Positions 1-9,947 of a stretch of 64,000 nt of DNA are shown here, piece after piece (the stretch's first letter is position 1; every line of letters starts with the position of its first letter). The DNA is from Streptomyces sp. GS7 (GTDB lineage: Bacteria > Actinomycetota > Actinomycetes > Streptomycetales > Streptomycetaceae): assembly GCF_009834125.1 (NCBI RefSeq), contig NZ_CP047146.1:1543501-1607500 (forward strand), read 5' to 3'. Position numbers and translations under genes: made by a program. The notes below the pieces were generated by a model. That model ran no database searches. It was given only the letters and a program-made list of their open reading frames with translations, and was not told where the DNA came from.

Positions 1-1
1 G

Positions 2-1609
<1,608 letters not shown>

Positions 1610-1871
1610 GACCCGGCGACGGCGGGTGCGGGGCGGGCCGGGCGGTCCGCCCCGCACCGCGGTGTCCGGGCGGACGGGCGGTGCGGGTGAAGTTGTCCAT
1701 ACAGGTTGATTCGGACGTATCTTCCCGTGTCGGTCAACTACCGTGCGGCGTCAGCCGAATTGACGGCGCTGACCACGTACTTCCGTAACTCACCGCTTAT
1801 GGGTGCGCTCGTTCTGTCACCCTGGCGGTGGCGCATCCGGCGCTGCAGGGGAGCTGCTCGGGAGTTGCTCA

Positions 1872-3962
1872 ATGAGGACGACAACTTCGTCTGAACGGAA
1901 CGACGTTGCGGGAGCCGCCACGCGGTCCCTGCGAGCCAGTCTGCCCGGCGACCCGCGGGCGGCGGCCGCCGCGCGGCAGTTCGTCCGGGGCGCGTTCGCC
2001 GACTGGGCCGCCCAGCGGCTGCCCGGCGCCGAGGGGCTCACCGACCGGCTGGCGGACGAGGCGGTACTGCTGGTCAGCGAGCTGGTGACGAACGCGGTGG
2101 TGCACGCCGGGACCACCGTCGAACTGCGCTGCCGGCTCGACCCGGACGCGGAGCCGGGGCCCTTCCCGGACGCCCCGCCGGGAGTGGACCCCGACGAGCC
2201 GCCGCGCGCCGGCCTGGTCGTCGAGGTCTCCGACCGGCACCCCACGCAGCCGGTCCGCGCCCGCGAGGACACCGGCGCCTACGAGGGCGGCGGCCACGGC
2301 CTCCAGCTGATCAGCGCGGTGGCCGAGGCGTGGGGCGTGACCTACCGCCGGGCGATGAAGACCGTGTGGTTCCGGCTGCCGGTGGGCGCCCCGGAGGGCG
2401 TACGGCCGGAACCGGAGGTGGTGGACGGGGCGTTCGGGGCGTACGGCGAGTGCGATGAGTACGGCGCGGTCGACGAGGAGCTGCTGCGGCGCGGGTTGCG
2501 AGCCGCCGAACTCCTCGCCCCGGTGCCCCGCCGCACCGCCCCGCCCGACGGCCTCGACGGCCCCGACGCGACCGCCGGCCGGGCCCGCGGCCGGGGCGGC
2601 GTCGACAGCGGGGCGCTGTCCTTCCTCGCCGAGGCGTCCGACCTGCTCTCCGGACAGCTCGACGCCGACCAAGTCGCCTCCCTGGCCGCCCAGTTGATCG
2701 TTCCGCGGCTCGCCGACTGGTGCGCGGTGTGGCTCCACGACGGCGACGGCGGCGCCCCCGGACGCGGGCTGGCGATGAGCGGCGAGGCGCCGCGGCTGGC
2801 ACGCGTCTGGCACCTGTCCGAGGGCCGGATCGACGCGCTGCGCACCGCCCTGGAGAAGCAGCCGCCGGGCGTCGCCGCCGGGGAGGCCCTGGGCGGCAGG
2901 CCCACCGCGGCGCCCTGGCCCTGGCCGCACGAACCGGGCCACTACGAGCCCGGCGGCGCCGCCCTGGCCTGCCCGCTGGTCGCCGGTGGCCGCCGGCTCG
3001 GCACCGTGCTGCTCGGCCGGGCCGGGCTGCTGCACTTCCCCGACGAGGTGGTCGCGCTGATCGAGGACCTGTGCCGCCGGGCCGCCCGGGCGCTGGCCAC
3101 CGCCCGCGCCTACAGCCGCCAGGAGCGCATCAGCCAGGTCCTCCAGCGGCGGCTGCTGCCCCGCGGCCGGGCCCGGGTGCCCGGGGTGCACTCCGCGGTG
3201 GTCTACGAACCGCGCGAGGGTGCCTGGGCGGGCGGCGACTTCTGGGACCTCTTCGAGGCCGGGGACGGCCGCTGGTGCTTCGCCCTCGGCGACGTCTGCG
3301 GCAGCGGCCCCGAGGCCGCCGCGGTCACCGGCCTGGCCCGGCCGGTGCTGCGGCTGCTGGCCCGCGACGGCTTCGGGGTCTCCGAGGTGCTCGACCGGCT
3401 CAACAAGACCATGGCGCGCGAGGCCGCCGACTCGGTCGCGGCGGTCGCGGCGGCGGTGGCGGCGGCCGGCGCCGGGGCCGAGGCGCCCGTCGAGATCCGC
3501 GAGGAGGGCGAGCAGGCCCGCTTCCTGTCCCTCCTGTACGGCGAGATCGTGCCGTACCGGGGCGGCGCCGGCGGCGCCCGCTGCACCCTGGCCAGCGCCG
3601 GCCACCCACTGCCGCTGGTGCTGGGTGCGGACGGCGCGGTCCGGGTCGTGGCGGCGCCGCAGATGCTGCTGGGGGTCGTCGAGGACGCCGCGTACGTCAG
3701 CGAGTCGTTCGACCTGCGCCCCGGGGAGACGCTGCTGTGCGTCACCGACGGGGTGACCGAGCGCCGCTCGGGGCGGCGGCTGTTCGACGACGAGGACGGG
3801 CTGGCCCAGGCCCTGGCCGCGGCGGCCGGGCAGGGCGCCGAGGACATCGCCGAGCACATCCGGCGCACGGTCCACGCCTTCGGGCCGACGCCGCCGGACG
3901 ACGACCTGGCGCTGCTGGTCCTCCAGGCCGCGGCCCGCGCGGCGGCGAACGGGGTGCCCTAG
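1872..3962 (+). CDS. SpoIIE-family PP2C phosphatase with N-terminal HATPase and GAF domains
   Basis: A 696-residue multidomain signalling protein. Residues about 20-175 form a HATPase_c_2/anti-sigma kinase-like domain with the N-box ELVTNAVVHA and the G-box GGHGLQLI. Residues about 250-420 look like a GAF sensor. The C-terminal 260 residues are a SpoIIE/PP2C phosphatase with the metal motif GGDFWD and the late DGVTE motif. In Streptomyces such proteins control anti-sigma-factor antagonists by dephosphorylation; the partner is unknown here. I chose ATG 1872 because GGAG sits 7 bases upstream; an in-frame start at 1803 has no ribosome site. Its TAG stop (3960-3962) lies inside the CTAG target of the downstream insertion sequence, which duplicated the target and left the reading frame unchanged. 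Confidence 0.88.
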   Translation: MRTTTSSERNDVAGAATRSLRASLPGDPRAAAAARQFVRGAFADWAAQRLPGAEGLTDRLADEAVLLVSELVTNAVVHAGTTVELRCRLDPDAEPGPFPDAPPGVDPDEPPRAGLVVEVSDRHPTQPVRAREDTGAYEGGGHGLQLISAVAEAWGVTYRRAMKTVWFRLPVGAPEGVRPEPEVVDGAFGAYGECDEYGAVDEELLRRGLRAAELLAPVPRRTAPPDGLDGPDATAGRARGRGGVDSGALSFLAEASDLLSGQLDADQVASLAAQLIVPRLADWCAVWLHDGDGGAPGRGLAMSGEAPRLARVWHLSEGRIDALRTALEKQPPGVAAGEALGGRPTAAPWPWPHEPGHYEPGGAALACPLVAGGRRLGTVLLGRAGLLHFPDEVVALIEDLCRRAARALATARAYSRQERISQVLQRRLLPRGRARVPGVHSAVVYEPREGAWAGGDFWDLFEAGDGRWCFALGDVCGSGPEAAAVTGLARPVLRLLARDGFGVSEVLDRLNKTMAREAADSVAAVAAAVAAAGAGAEAPVEIREEGEQARFLSLLYGEIVPYRGGAGGARCTLASAGHPLPLVLGADGAVRVVAAPQMLLGVVEDAAYVSESFDLRPGETLLCVTDGVTERRSGRRLFDDEDGLAQALAAAAGQGAEDIAEHIRRTVHAFGPTPPDDDLALLVLQAAARAAANGVP

Positions 3963-4948
3963 GTGTATTGCCCTGTGAGGTTGGGGACGCGGCTGGCGGG
4001 TGGTTTGCCCTTGAGCGCGGTGTGTCCGCGGTGGTGATTGTAGGTGTGGAGCCATTGGGGGAACGCTTCGCGGCGTTCGGTCTCTGAGCGGTAGGGCTTC
4101 GCGTAGGCCCATTCGTCAAGCAGGGTGCGGTTGAAGCGTTCGACTTTGCCGTTGGTCTGTGGTCGGTAGGGCCGGGTTCGCTTGTGGGTGATCCCGGCTG
4201 CTGCGAGGGCATCGCGCCAGGTGTGGGACTTGTAGCAGGCGCCGTTGTCGGTCAGGACGCGTTCGACGGTGATGCCGCAGGTGGTGAAGAACGTTTGGGC
4301 CCGGGTCCAGAAGGCGGTGGCGGTCTCCTTTTTCTCGTCGGTGTGGATCTCGCTGTAGGCCAGGCGGGAGTGGTCGTCGACGGCGGTGTGGATGTAGCTG
4401 TAGCCGACTCCCGAGCGGGTCTTGCGGCCTGCTTGCCGGCCGAGTGTCCTGTGGCCGCCGCCGTCGGGGATGTTGCCGAGCTTCTTGATGTCCACGTGGA
4501 CCAACTCGCCGGGGCGGTCGCGTTCGTAGCGGCGTATCGGCCGGCCTGTGGCCCGGTCCAGGTGGGTCAGGCGGGCCAGGCCGAACCGGGTCAGCACGCG
4601 GTGCACGGTCGAGGGGACCAGTCGCAGCAGGTGGGCGATGCGGGCCGGGCCCCACCGGCGCAGGAGGCGGACCTTGATGATGCGCCGTTCCGTGCGTGTC
4701 GGGGTGCGGCGCGGGCTGTGGTGTGGGCGGCTTGAACGGTCTGCCATCCCCGCCTCACCCAGCAGCCGGTAGCGGTCGGCCCAGCGTTGGGCGGTGGTGG
4801 GCGAGACCTGGAAGCGTTCGGCGGCCCGCCGCAGGGTCCAGCCCTCGTCGACGACGCAGCGGGCCAGACGCAGCCGTCCAGTCTCGGTCAGGGGTGCATT
4901 ACGGTGGGGCACGAGGGCCTTTCGGTCGGTGTAGACGTCGCAATCCAC
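3959..4948 (-). CDS. IS481-family transposase (DDE)
   Basis: A 329-residue full-length transposase. Residues about 20-140 contain two helix-turn-helix segments (the first around RRAAERFQVSPTTAQRW). The rve/DDE core follows with Asp153 in HVDIKKLGNIPDGG, Asp234 in LTDNGACY and Glu270 in TNGKVERFN. All three catalytic acids are present, so the element could be active. The start is GTG at 4948. The stop codon TAG is not internal to the element: it is made by the complement of the CTAG target base pairs at 3959-3961, so the reading frame depends on the target sequence for termination. Confidence 0.92.
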   Translation of the reverse strand: MDCDVYTDRKALVPHRNAPLTETGRLRLARCVVDEGWTLRRAAERFQVSPTTAQRWADRYRLLGEAGMADRSSRPHHSPRRTPTRTERRIIKVRLLRRWGPARIAHLLRLVPSTVHRVLTRFGLARLTHLDRATGRPIRRYERDRPGELVHVDIKKLGNIPDGGGHRTLGRQAGRKTRSGVGYSYIHTAVDDHSRLAYSEIHTDEKKETATAFWTRAQTFFTTCGITVERVLTDNGACYKSHTWRDALAAAGITHKRTRPYRPQTNGKVERFNRTLLDEWAYAKPYRSETERREAFPQWLHTYNHHRGHTALKGKPPASRVPNLTGQYT

Positions 4949-5029
4949 ACCGAACCCGGAAGGCCCTCACCTGTTCAAGATCCCAGCCGAGACCTGCCTC
5001 ACCGTCCACAACCTCCCCGGACAGAACAC
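3963..5029. mobile_element. IS481-family insertion sequence, complete, 1067 bp
   Basis: Bounded by the tetranucleotide CTAG at 3959-3962 and 5030-5033. The inner ends are imperfect terminal inverted repeats beginning GTGTATTGCCCTGTGAGGTT on the left and (read inward) GTGTTCTGTCCGGGGAGGTT on the right. It carries one transposase on the minus strand. IS481 elements are known to prefer NCTAGN targets, which fits. The right terminal 167 bp is repeated identically at 33457-33623 in the opposite orientation. Confidence 0.9.
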
Positions 5030-5148
5030 CTAGGACCGCCCGACGGCTCAGGGGCGGAGCGGCCCCCCCCGGGGCGGGTCGGGCGTGTGACGTGGGCCGC
5101 CGCCGGAGCCGAGCCGGGACCGCCGCCGCATGACGGACAATGGACCCC

Positions 5149-6381
5149 ATGCCTTCCGCACTGCCAGACGGTGAGCCGATGCCCGAGGACGGGGCGCTGC
5201 CCCGCCATGCGCTGACCGGCGCCGCCGGCCGGCCCCTCGGCTTCTACCTGCACGTGCCGTACTGCGCGACCCGCTGCGGCTACTGCGACTTCAACACCTA
5301 CACCGCGAGCGAGCTGCGCGGCTCCGGCGGCGCCCCGGCCTCCCGCGAGACCTACGCCGACACGGTCGTCGAGGAGATCCGCCTGGCCCGCAAGGTGCTG
5401 GGCGACGACCCCCGCCCCGTGCGGACGGTCTTCGTCGGCGGCGGCACCCCGACCCTGCTGCCGACTGCCGACCTCGGCCGGATGCTGGCCGCCCTCCGCG
5501 ACGAGTTCGGCCTGGCCCCCGGCGCCGAGATCACCACCGAGGCCAACCCGGATTCCGTCGACCCCCGCTATCTCGCCGAGCTGCGCGCGGCCGGCTACAA
5601 CCGCGTCTCCTTCGGCATGCAGAGCGCCCGGCAGCACGTCCTGAAGATCCTCGACCGCACCCACACCCCGGGCCGCCCCGAAGCCTGCGTCGCCGAGGCC
5701 CGCGCGGCCGGCTTCGAGCACGTCAACCTCGACCTGATCTACGGCACCCCGGGCGAGACCGACGACGACTGGCGGGCCTCCCTCGACGCGGCCGTCGGCG
5801 CCGGCCCCGACCACGTCTCCGCGTACGCGCTGATCGTCGAGGAGGGCACCCGGCTGGCCCGCCGGATCCGCCGCGGCGAGATCCCGATGACCGACGACGA
5901 CGTGCACGCCGACCGCTACCTGATCGCCGAGGACCGGCTCACCGCCGCCGGCTTCACCTGGTACGAGGTCTCCAACTGGGCCACGTCCGAAGCCGCCCGC
6001 TGCCGCCACAACGAGCTGTACTGGACCGGCGCCGACTGGTGGGGCGCCGGCCCCGGCGCGCACAGCCACGTCGGCGGCGTCCGCTGGTGGAACGTGAAGC
6101 ACCCCGGCGCCTACGCCCAGGCCCTCGCCGAGGGCCGCTCCCCGGGCGCCGGCCGCGAAGTCCTCCCGGACGAGGACCGCCGCGTCGAGCGCATCCTCCT
6201 GGAGCTCCGCCTCGCCGGCGGCTGCCCGCTCTCCCTCCTCGCCCCCGCGGGCGCCCGCGCCGCCGCCCGCGCACTGGCCGACGGCCTCCTGGAGCCCGGC
6301 CCGTACGAGGCGGGACGCGCGGTGCTGACGCTGCGCGGGCGGCTGCTGGCGGACGCGGTGGTGCGAGACCTGGTGGACTGA
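5149..6381 (+). CDS. hemW: Radical SAM heme chaperone HemW (coproporphyrinogen III oxidase-like)
   Basis: A 410-residue radical SAM protein. The N-terminal motif CATRCGYCDF gives the CxxxCxxC ligands for the 4Fe-4S cluster, followed by the GGGTPTLL and FGMQS segments typical of the HemN/HemW family, and a C-terminal HemN_C region. It lacks the N-terminal extra region of true HemN, and the family is now known as a heme-transfer chaperone rather than an oxidase. ATG 5149 is preferred since related Streptomyces proteins begin MPSALPDGEP; ATG 5140 is in frame three codons earlier. It stands immediately downstream of the IS481 element, whose right end lies about 115 bp away. Confidence 0.92.
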   Translation: MPSALPDGEPMPEDGALPRHALTGAAGRPLGFYLHVPYCATRCGYCDFNTYTASELRGSGGAPASRETYADTVVEEIRLARKVLGDDPRPVRTVFVGGGTPTLLPTADLGRMLAALRDEFGLAPGAEITTEANPDSVDPRYLAELRAAGYNRVSFGMQSARQHVLKILDRTHTPGRPEACVAEARAAGFEHVNLDLIYGTPGETDDDWRASLDAAVGAGPDHVSAYALIVEEGTRLARRIRRGEIPMTDDDVHADRYLIAEDRLTAAGFTWYEVSNWATSEAARCRHNELYWTGADWWGAGPGAHSHVGGVRWWNVKHPGAYAQALAEGRSPGAGREVLPDEDRRVERILLELRLAGGCPLSLLAPAGARAAARALADGLLEPGPYEAGRAVLTLRGRLLADAVVRDLVD

Positions 6382-6560
6382 GGGGACGGGCCGGGTGGAC
6401 CGAGCGGACCGACCGGCGGGCCCTCGCCGGTCAGGCGCGGTCCGACCGCCCGGCCGCCGGGCACGGGACGGCCACCGGGTCACCGGGTCCACGGGGCGCC
6501 GGCCCAACGCGTCGGCGCAGCACGGAACTTCAGCGGATCACGGGCACGTCGGCGCGGCAC

Positions 6561-6633
6561 CGTACGTCAGTGGATCAGTGGATCAGTGGGCCAGCGGGCC
6601 AGCGGGGCACGTCAGTGGGTCAGCGGGCGTGAC
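6561..6633. repeat. Degenerate ~10-bp tandem repeat overlapping a gene end
   Basis: Units of the type CAGTGGATCA, CAGTGGGC, CAGCGGGC and CAGCGGGG follow one another between hemW and the DUF1876 gene. The array runs through the stop codon (6612-6614) and the last few codons of the DUF1876 gene. No protein or RNA role is evident. Confidence 0.6.
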
Positions 6634-6887
6634 TGCCGCCCCGACTCCTGGTCGATCTCGTCGTGGGCCTTGGTCAGCAGCTGCATCGCCATGTCGTTGA
6701 GCGCCCGTGCGCCCGCGACCTCCTCGCCGACCCGGGGCTGGTTCCCGTCGGCGGGGTGGCGGCTGGCATAACCATGGGACCGCACCTCGGTCCCGTCGGG
6801 CAGCCGGACCAGCGCGGCGGCCCGGGTGCGGTGGGTGTCCTCCTCGAATTCCAGCTCGACATGCCATCCGACAACGGTCTTCAACAT
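6612..6887 (-). CDS. DUF1876 domain-containing protein
   Basis: A 91-residue protein beginning MLKTVVGWHVELEFEEDTH, which matches the small DUF1876 (dsRBD-like fold) family common in actinobacteria, usually 85-95 residues. Its function is not known. A strong ribosome site (GGAGG) lies 7 bases upstream of ATG 6887, which fixes the start. The C-terminal codons are drawn from a 10-bp tandem repeat that continues into the intergenic region. It is the last gene before convergent hemW. Confidence 0.85.
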   Translation of the reverse strand: MLKTVVGWHVELEFEEDTHRTRAAALVRLPDGTEVRSHGYASRHPADGNQPRVGEEVAGARALNDMAMQLLTKAHDEIDQESGRQSRPLTH

Positions 6888-6961
6888 GACGGTCACCTCC
6901 GGAATCGCTGCTACCAGAGTGCGCTCGCCACGGCCCCGGCGCACCACATGCCCCGGGCCCG

Positions 6962-7795
6962 CTACGCCCCCTCCGGGGCCGTCACGAAGTCGATCAGTTC
7001 CTCGACCCGCCCCAGCAGGGCCGGCTCCAGGTCCTTGTACGACCGCACGCCGGAGAGGATCCGCTGCCAGGCCGCGCCGGTGTTCTCCGGCCAGCCCAGC
7101 GCCCGGCACACCCCGGTCTTCCAGTCCTGGCCGCGCGGTACGGCCGGCCACGCCGCGATGCCCACCGAGGACGGCTTCACGGCCTCCCAGACGTCGATGT
7201 ACGGGTGGCCGACGACCAGCGCGTGCGCACCGGTCACCTCGGCCGCGATCCGGGACTCCTTCGAGCCGGGCACGAGATGGTCGACCAGGACGCCGAGCCG
7301 GGCGTCCGGGCCGGGGGAGAAGGCGCGGACGATCGCCGGGAGGTCGTCGATGCCCTCCAGATATTCCACGACCACGCCCTCGATGCGCAGGTCGTCGCCC
7401 CAGACGCGCTCGACCAGTTCGGCGTCGTGCCGCCCCTCCACGTAGATGCGGCCGGCCCGCGCGACCCGGGCGCGGGCGCCGGGGACCGCGATCGACCCGG
7501 AGGCGGTCCGCGCCGGACCGCTCGGCGCGGGGCGGCTCCGGGGGCGTACGAGCGTGACGACCCTGCCCTCCAGGAGGAAGCCGCGCGGCGCCATCGGGAA
7601 GACCCGCTGCTTGCCGAACCGGTCCTCCAGCGTGACCGTCGGACCCTCGGCGGTCTTCTCGCAGCGGATCACCGCGCCGCAGTAGCCGGTGGTGACCTCC
7701 TCGACGACCAGATCGGGATCGGCGGGCACTTCGGGCGCCGGCTGCTGCCTCTTCCACGGGGGAGTGAGGTCGGGGCGGTAGCGCTTGCTCTGCAT
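6962..7795 (-). CDS. DUF3097 family protein
   Basis: A 277-residue actinobacterial protein with the start MQSKRYRPDLTPPWK and the central segment LVVGHPYIDVWEAVKPSSVG, both hallmarks of DUF3097. An Asp/Glu-rich stretch in the middle (EGRHDAELVERVWGDDLR) resembles a Toprim-like fold, as noted for this family, but no enzymatic activity is established. It lies upstream of and in line with the DUF1876 gene (74 bp gap) and downstream of an MBL gene. A direct duplication (GACCGGCCGGACCGGTGGG-type units at about 7830-7885) sits between it and the MBL gene. Confidence 0.85.
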   Translation of the reverse strand: MQSKRYRPDLTPPWKRQQPAPEVPADPDLVVEEVTTGYCGAVIRCEKTAEGPTVTLEDRFGKQRVFPMAPRGFLLEGRVVTLVRPRSRPAPSGPARTASGSIAVPGARARVARAGRIYVEGRHDAELVERVWGDDLRIEGVVVEYLEGIDDLPAIVRAFSPGPDARLGVLVDHLVPGSKESRIAAEVTGAHALVVGHPYIDVWEAVKPSSVGIAAWPAVPRGQDWKTGVCRALGWPENTGAAWQRILSGVRSYKDLEPALLGRVEELIDFVTAPEGA

Positions 7796-7930
7796 GAGGG
7801 CCTGTTCTGTGGACGGACTTCTGCGGGCCGACCGGCCTGACCGGCCGGACCGGTGGGACTGACCGACCGGCCGGACCGGTGGGCGGAAGGGGGGGAGCGG
7901 CGGAAGCGGAGAGCGGTGCGGGGCGGCGGC

Positions 7931-8665
7931 TCAGGACGGCGGCGGGCCGAAGCGGGCGGCGAGGGCGTCGCGCTGGGCGCGCACGAAGCGGGCGTCGACG
8001 ACGGCGCCGTGGCCTGGCACGTACACCGCGTCCTCGCCGCCCAGGGCGAGCAGCCGGTCCAGGGCGGCGGGCCACTGCTGGGGGAGCGCGTCCGGCCCGG
8101 CCTGCGGCTCGCCCGACTCCTCCACCAGGTCACCGCAGAAGACGATCTCCGGGGAACCGTGCCGGCCGGGCACCAGGACGGCCAGGTCGTGCGCGGAGTG
8201 GCCGGGGCCGACGTTGGCCAGCAGCACCTGCCGGTCGCCGAGGTCGACGGTCAGCTCGCCGTGGACGTGGTGGTGCGGCGCGACCAGCAGGTCGGCGGCC
8301 TCCGCGGCGGCGTCCCGGTCGACGCCGTGCCGCACCGCGGAGTGCCGGAGCTCGTCCTTGCTGCGCAGCAGCAGCTCGCCCAGGCCGGCCGCGCCGAACA
8401 CCTCGACGCCCGCGAAGGCGGCGGTGCCCAGCACATGGTCGAAGTGCGGGTGGGTCAGTGCGATGTGCGTCACGTCGCGGCCCAGTACGCCGCGGATCGT
8501 ACGGCGCAGTTCGGCGCCGTCGCGGAGGGTGGCGCCGGTGTCGACGATCATGACCCCGGCGGTGCCGGCGATCACCCCGACCGTCTCGTCCCAGCCGGGC
8601 ATCCGGCGCCGGACGACACCGTCGTCGAGCTGTTCCCAGCCTGCCTCTTCCCATGCAGTGCGCAT
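7931..8665 (-). CDS. MBL-fold metallo-hydrolase
   Basis: A 244-residue single-domain metallo-beta-lactamase fold protein. The metal-binding motif appears as THPHFDHVLG, with a later His in GPGHSAHDLAVL and an Asp in FCGDLVEESG, so the dinuclear site looks complete. The substrate is not predictable; such enzymes hydrolyse thioesters, lactones or lactams. It is transcribed away from hrcA, with a 265-bp divergent region holding the CIRCE element on the hrcA side. Start ATG 8665 is the first in frame. Confidence 0.82.
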   Translation of the reverse strand: MRTAWEEAGWEQLDDGVVRRRMPGWDETVGVIAGTAGVMIVDTGATLRDGAELRRTIRGVLGRDVTHIALTHPHFDHVLGTAAFAGVEVFGAAGLGELLLRSKDELRHSAVRHGVDRDAAAEAADLLVAPHHHVHGELTVDLGDRQVLLANVGPGHSAHDLAVLVPGRHGSPEIVFCGDLVEESGEPQAGPDALPQQWPAALDRLLALGGEDAVYVPGHGAVVDARFVRAQRDALAARFGPPPS

Positions 8666-8859
8666 ACCGAGACGCTAGCGCCATCGCGATAGCGTTGCGC
8701 GACGGTCGGCCGTTCCGGCGGCCCGGACCGGGTGCCGGCCGGGGAGCGGTCGGGGGGCGCCGAGGGGCGCTCCCGGGGTCGGACTCCGCGGCCCCGGGCA
8801 ACTCCCCACCACGCCCGCCCTTGCCGCATCCGTGCTACCCGGCCGTACACTTACTGGGT

Positions 8860-8886
8860 CTGGCACTCGGCTGAGGTGAGTGCCAG
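8860..8886 (+). promoter_or_regulatory. CIRCE operator upstream of hrcA
   Basis: Perfect 9-9-9 inverted repeat CTGGCACTC ... GAGTGCCAG, the arrangement of the HrcA-binding CIRCE element (canonical TTAGCACTC/GAGTGCTAA). A plausible -10 (TACACT, 8846-8851) with TTGCCG at 8821-8826 lies just upstream, so HrcA would block transcription at or just after the start point. It indicates autoregulation of hrcA-dnaJ. Confidence 0.88.
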
Positions 8887-8930
8887 GAGAGACGACACAC
8901 GGCGGGACGGCCGGACTGGAGGTGCGCGGG

Positions 8931-9947
8931 ATGCTCAGCGAACGCAGGCTCGAAGTGCTGCGCGCCATCGTCCAGGACTACGTCGGCACGGAGGAGCCGG
9001 TCGGCTCCAAGGCGCTCACCGAGCGCCACAAGCTGGGGGTCTCCCCGGCCACCGTGCGCAACGACATGGCGGCCCTGGAGGACGAGGGTTTCATCGCCCA
9101 GCCGCACACCAGCGCCGGGCGGATCCCGACCGACAAGGGATACCGCCTCTTCGTCGACAGGCTGGCCGGCGTCAAGCCGCTGTCCAGCCCGGAGCGGCGC
9201 GCCATCCAGAATTTCCTGGACGGCGCCGTCGACCTCGACGACGTGGTCGGCCGGACGGTCCGGCTCCTGGCGCAGCTGACCCGGCAGGTCGCGGTCGTGC
9301 AGTACCCCTCCCTGACGCGGTCCACGGTCCGGCACGTCGAGCTGCTGGCGCTGGCCCCGGCGCGGCTGATGCTGGTGCTGATCACGGACACCGGACGGGT
9401 CGAGCAGCGGCTGGTCGACTGCCAGTCGCCGTTCGGCGAGATGTCCCTGGCGGACCTGCGGGCGCGGCTCAACAGCCGTGTCGTCGGGCGGCGGTTCACG
9501 GACGTGCCGCAGCTGGTGCAGGATCTTCCGGAGTCCTTCGAGCAGGACGACCGCGGCACGGTCTCGACAGTACTGTCGGTGTTGCTGGAGACTCTGGTGG
9601 AGGAGACCGAGGAGCGGCTGATGATCGGCGGTACCGCCAATCTCACGCGCTTCGGGCATGATTTCCCACTGACCATCCGGCCGGTGTTGGAGGCCCTTGA
9701 GGAGCATGTGGTGCTGCTCAAGCTGCTCGGGGAGGCCAAGGACTCGGGCATGACCGTACGTATCGGGCATGAGAATGCTCATGAGGGCCTGACGTCCACC
9801 TCGGTCGTCGCCGTCGGCTACGGTTCGGGCGACGAGGCCGTCGCAAAAATGGGCGTGGTCGGACCGACCCGCATGGACTACCCCGGAACGATGGGAGCGG
9901 TACGCGCAGTGGCACGTTACGTCGGACAGATCCTGGCGGAGTCGTAA
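8931..9947 (+). CDS. hrcA: Heat-inducible transcriptional repressor HrcA
   Basis: A 338-residue repressor of class I heat-shock genes that binds CIRCE elements, with GroEL keeping it active. An N-terminal winged helix (residues about 1-75; [20 protein letters not shown] is the recognition helix region) is followed by the HrcA dimerisation/GAF-like domain and ends with [21 protein letters not shown] 8931 has GGAGG 8 bases upstream; an upstream in-frame start at 8880 would lie inside the CIRCE and is rejected. The stop codon TAA is followed directly by the GTG of dnaJ with no spacer, indicating translational coupling. Confidence 0.97.
   Translation: MLSERRLEVLRAIVQDYVGTEEPVGSKALTERHKLGVSPATVRNDMAALEDEGFIAQPHTSAGRIPTDKGYRLFVDRLAGVKPLSSPERRAIQNFLDGAVDLDDVVGRTVRLLAQLTRQVAVVQYPSLTRSTVRHVELLALAPARLMLVLITDTGRVEQRLVDCQSPFGEMSLADLRARLNSRVVGRRFTDVPQLVQDLPESFEQDDRGTVSTVLSVLLETLVEETEERLMIGGTANLTRFGHDFPLTIRPVLEALEEHVVLLKLLGEAKDSGMTVRIGHENAHEGLTSTSVVAVGYGSGDEAVAKMGVVGPTRMDYPGTMGAVRAVARYVGQILAES

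Noticed and set aside
1869..4112. Long minus-strand open frame (about 747 codons) opposite the SpoIIE-type phosphatase
   Set aside because: Proline/glycine/arginine-rich shadow of the GC-rich coding strand; no domain and the plus-strand gene has full motifs.
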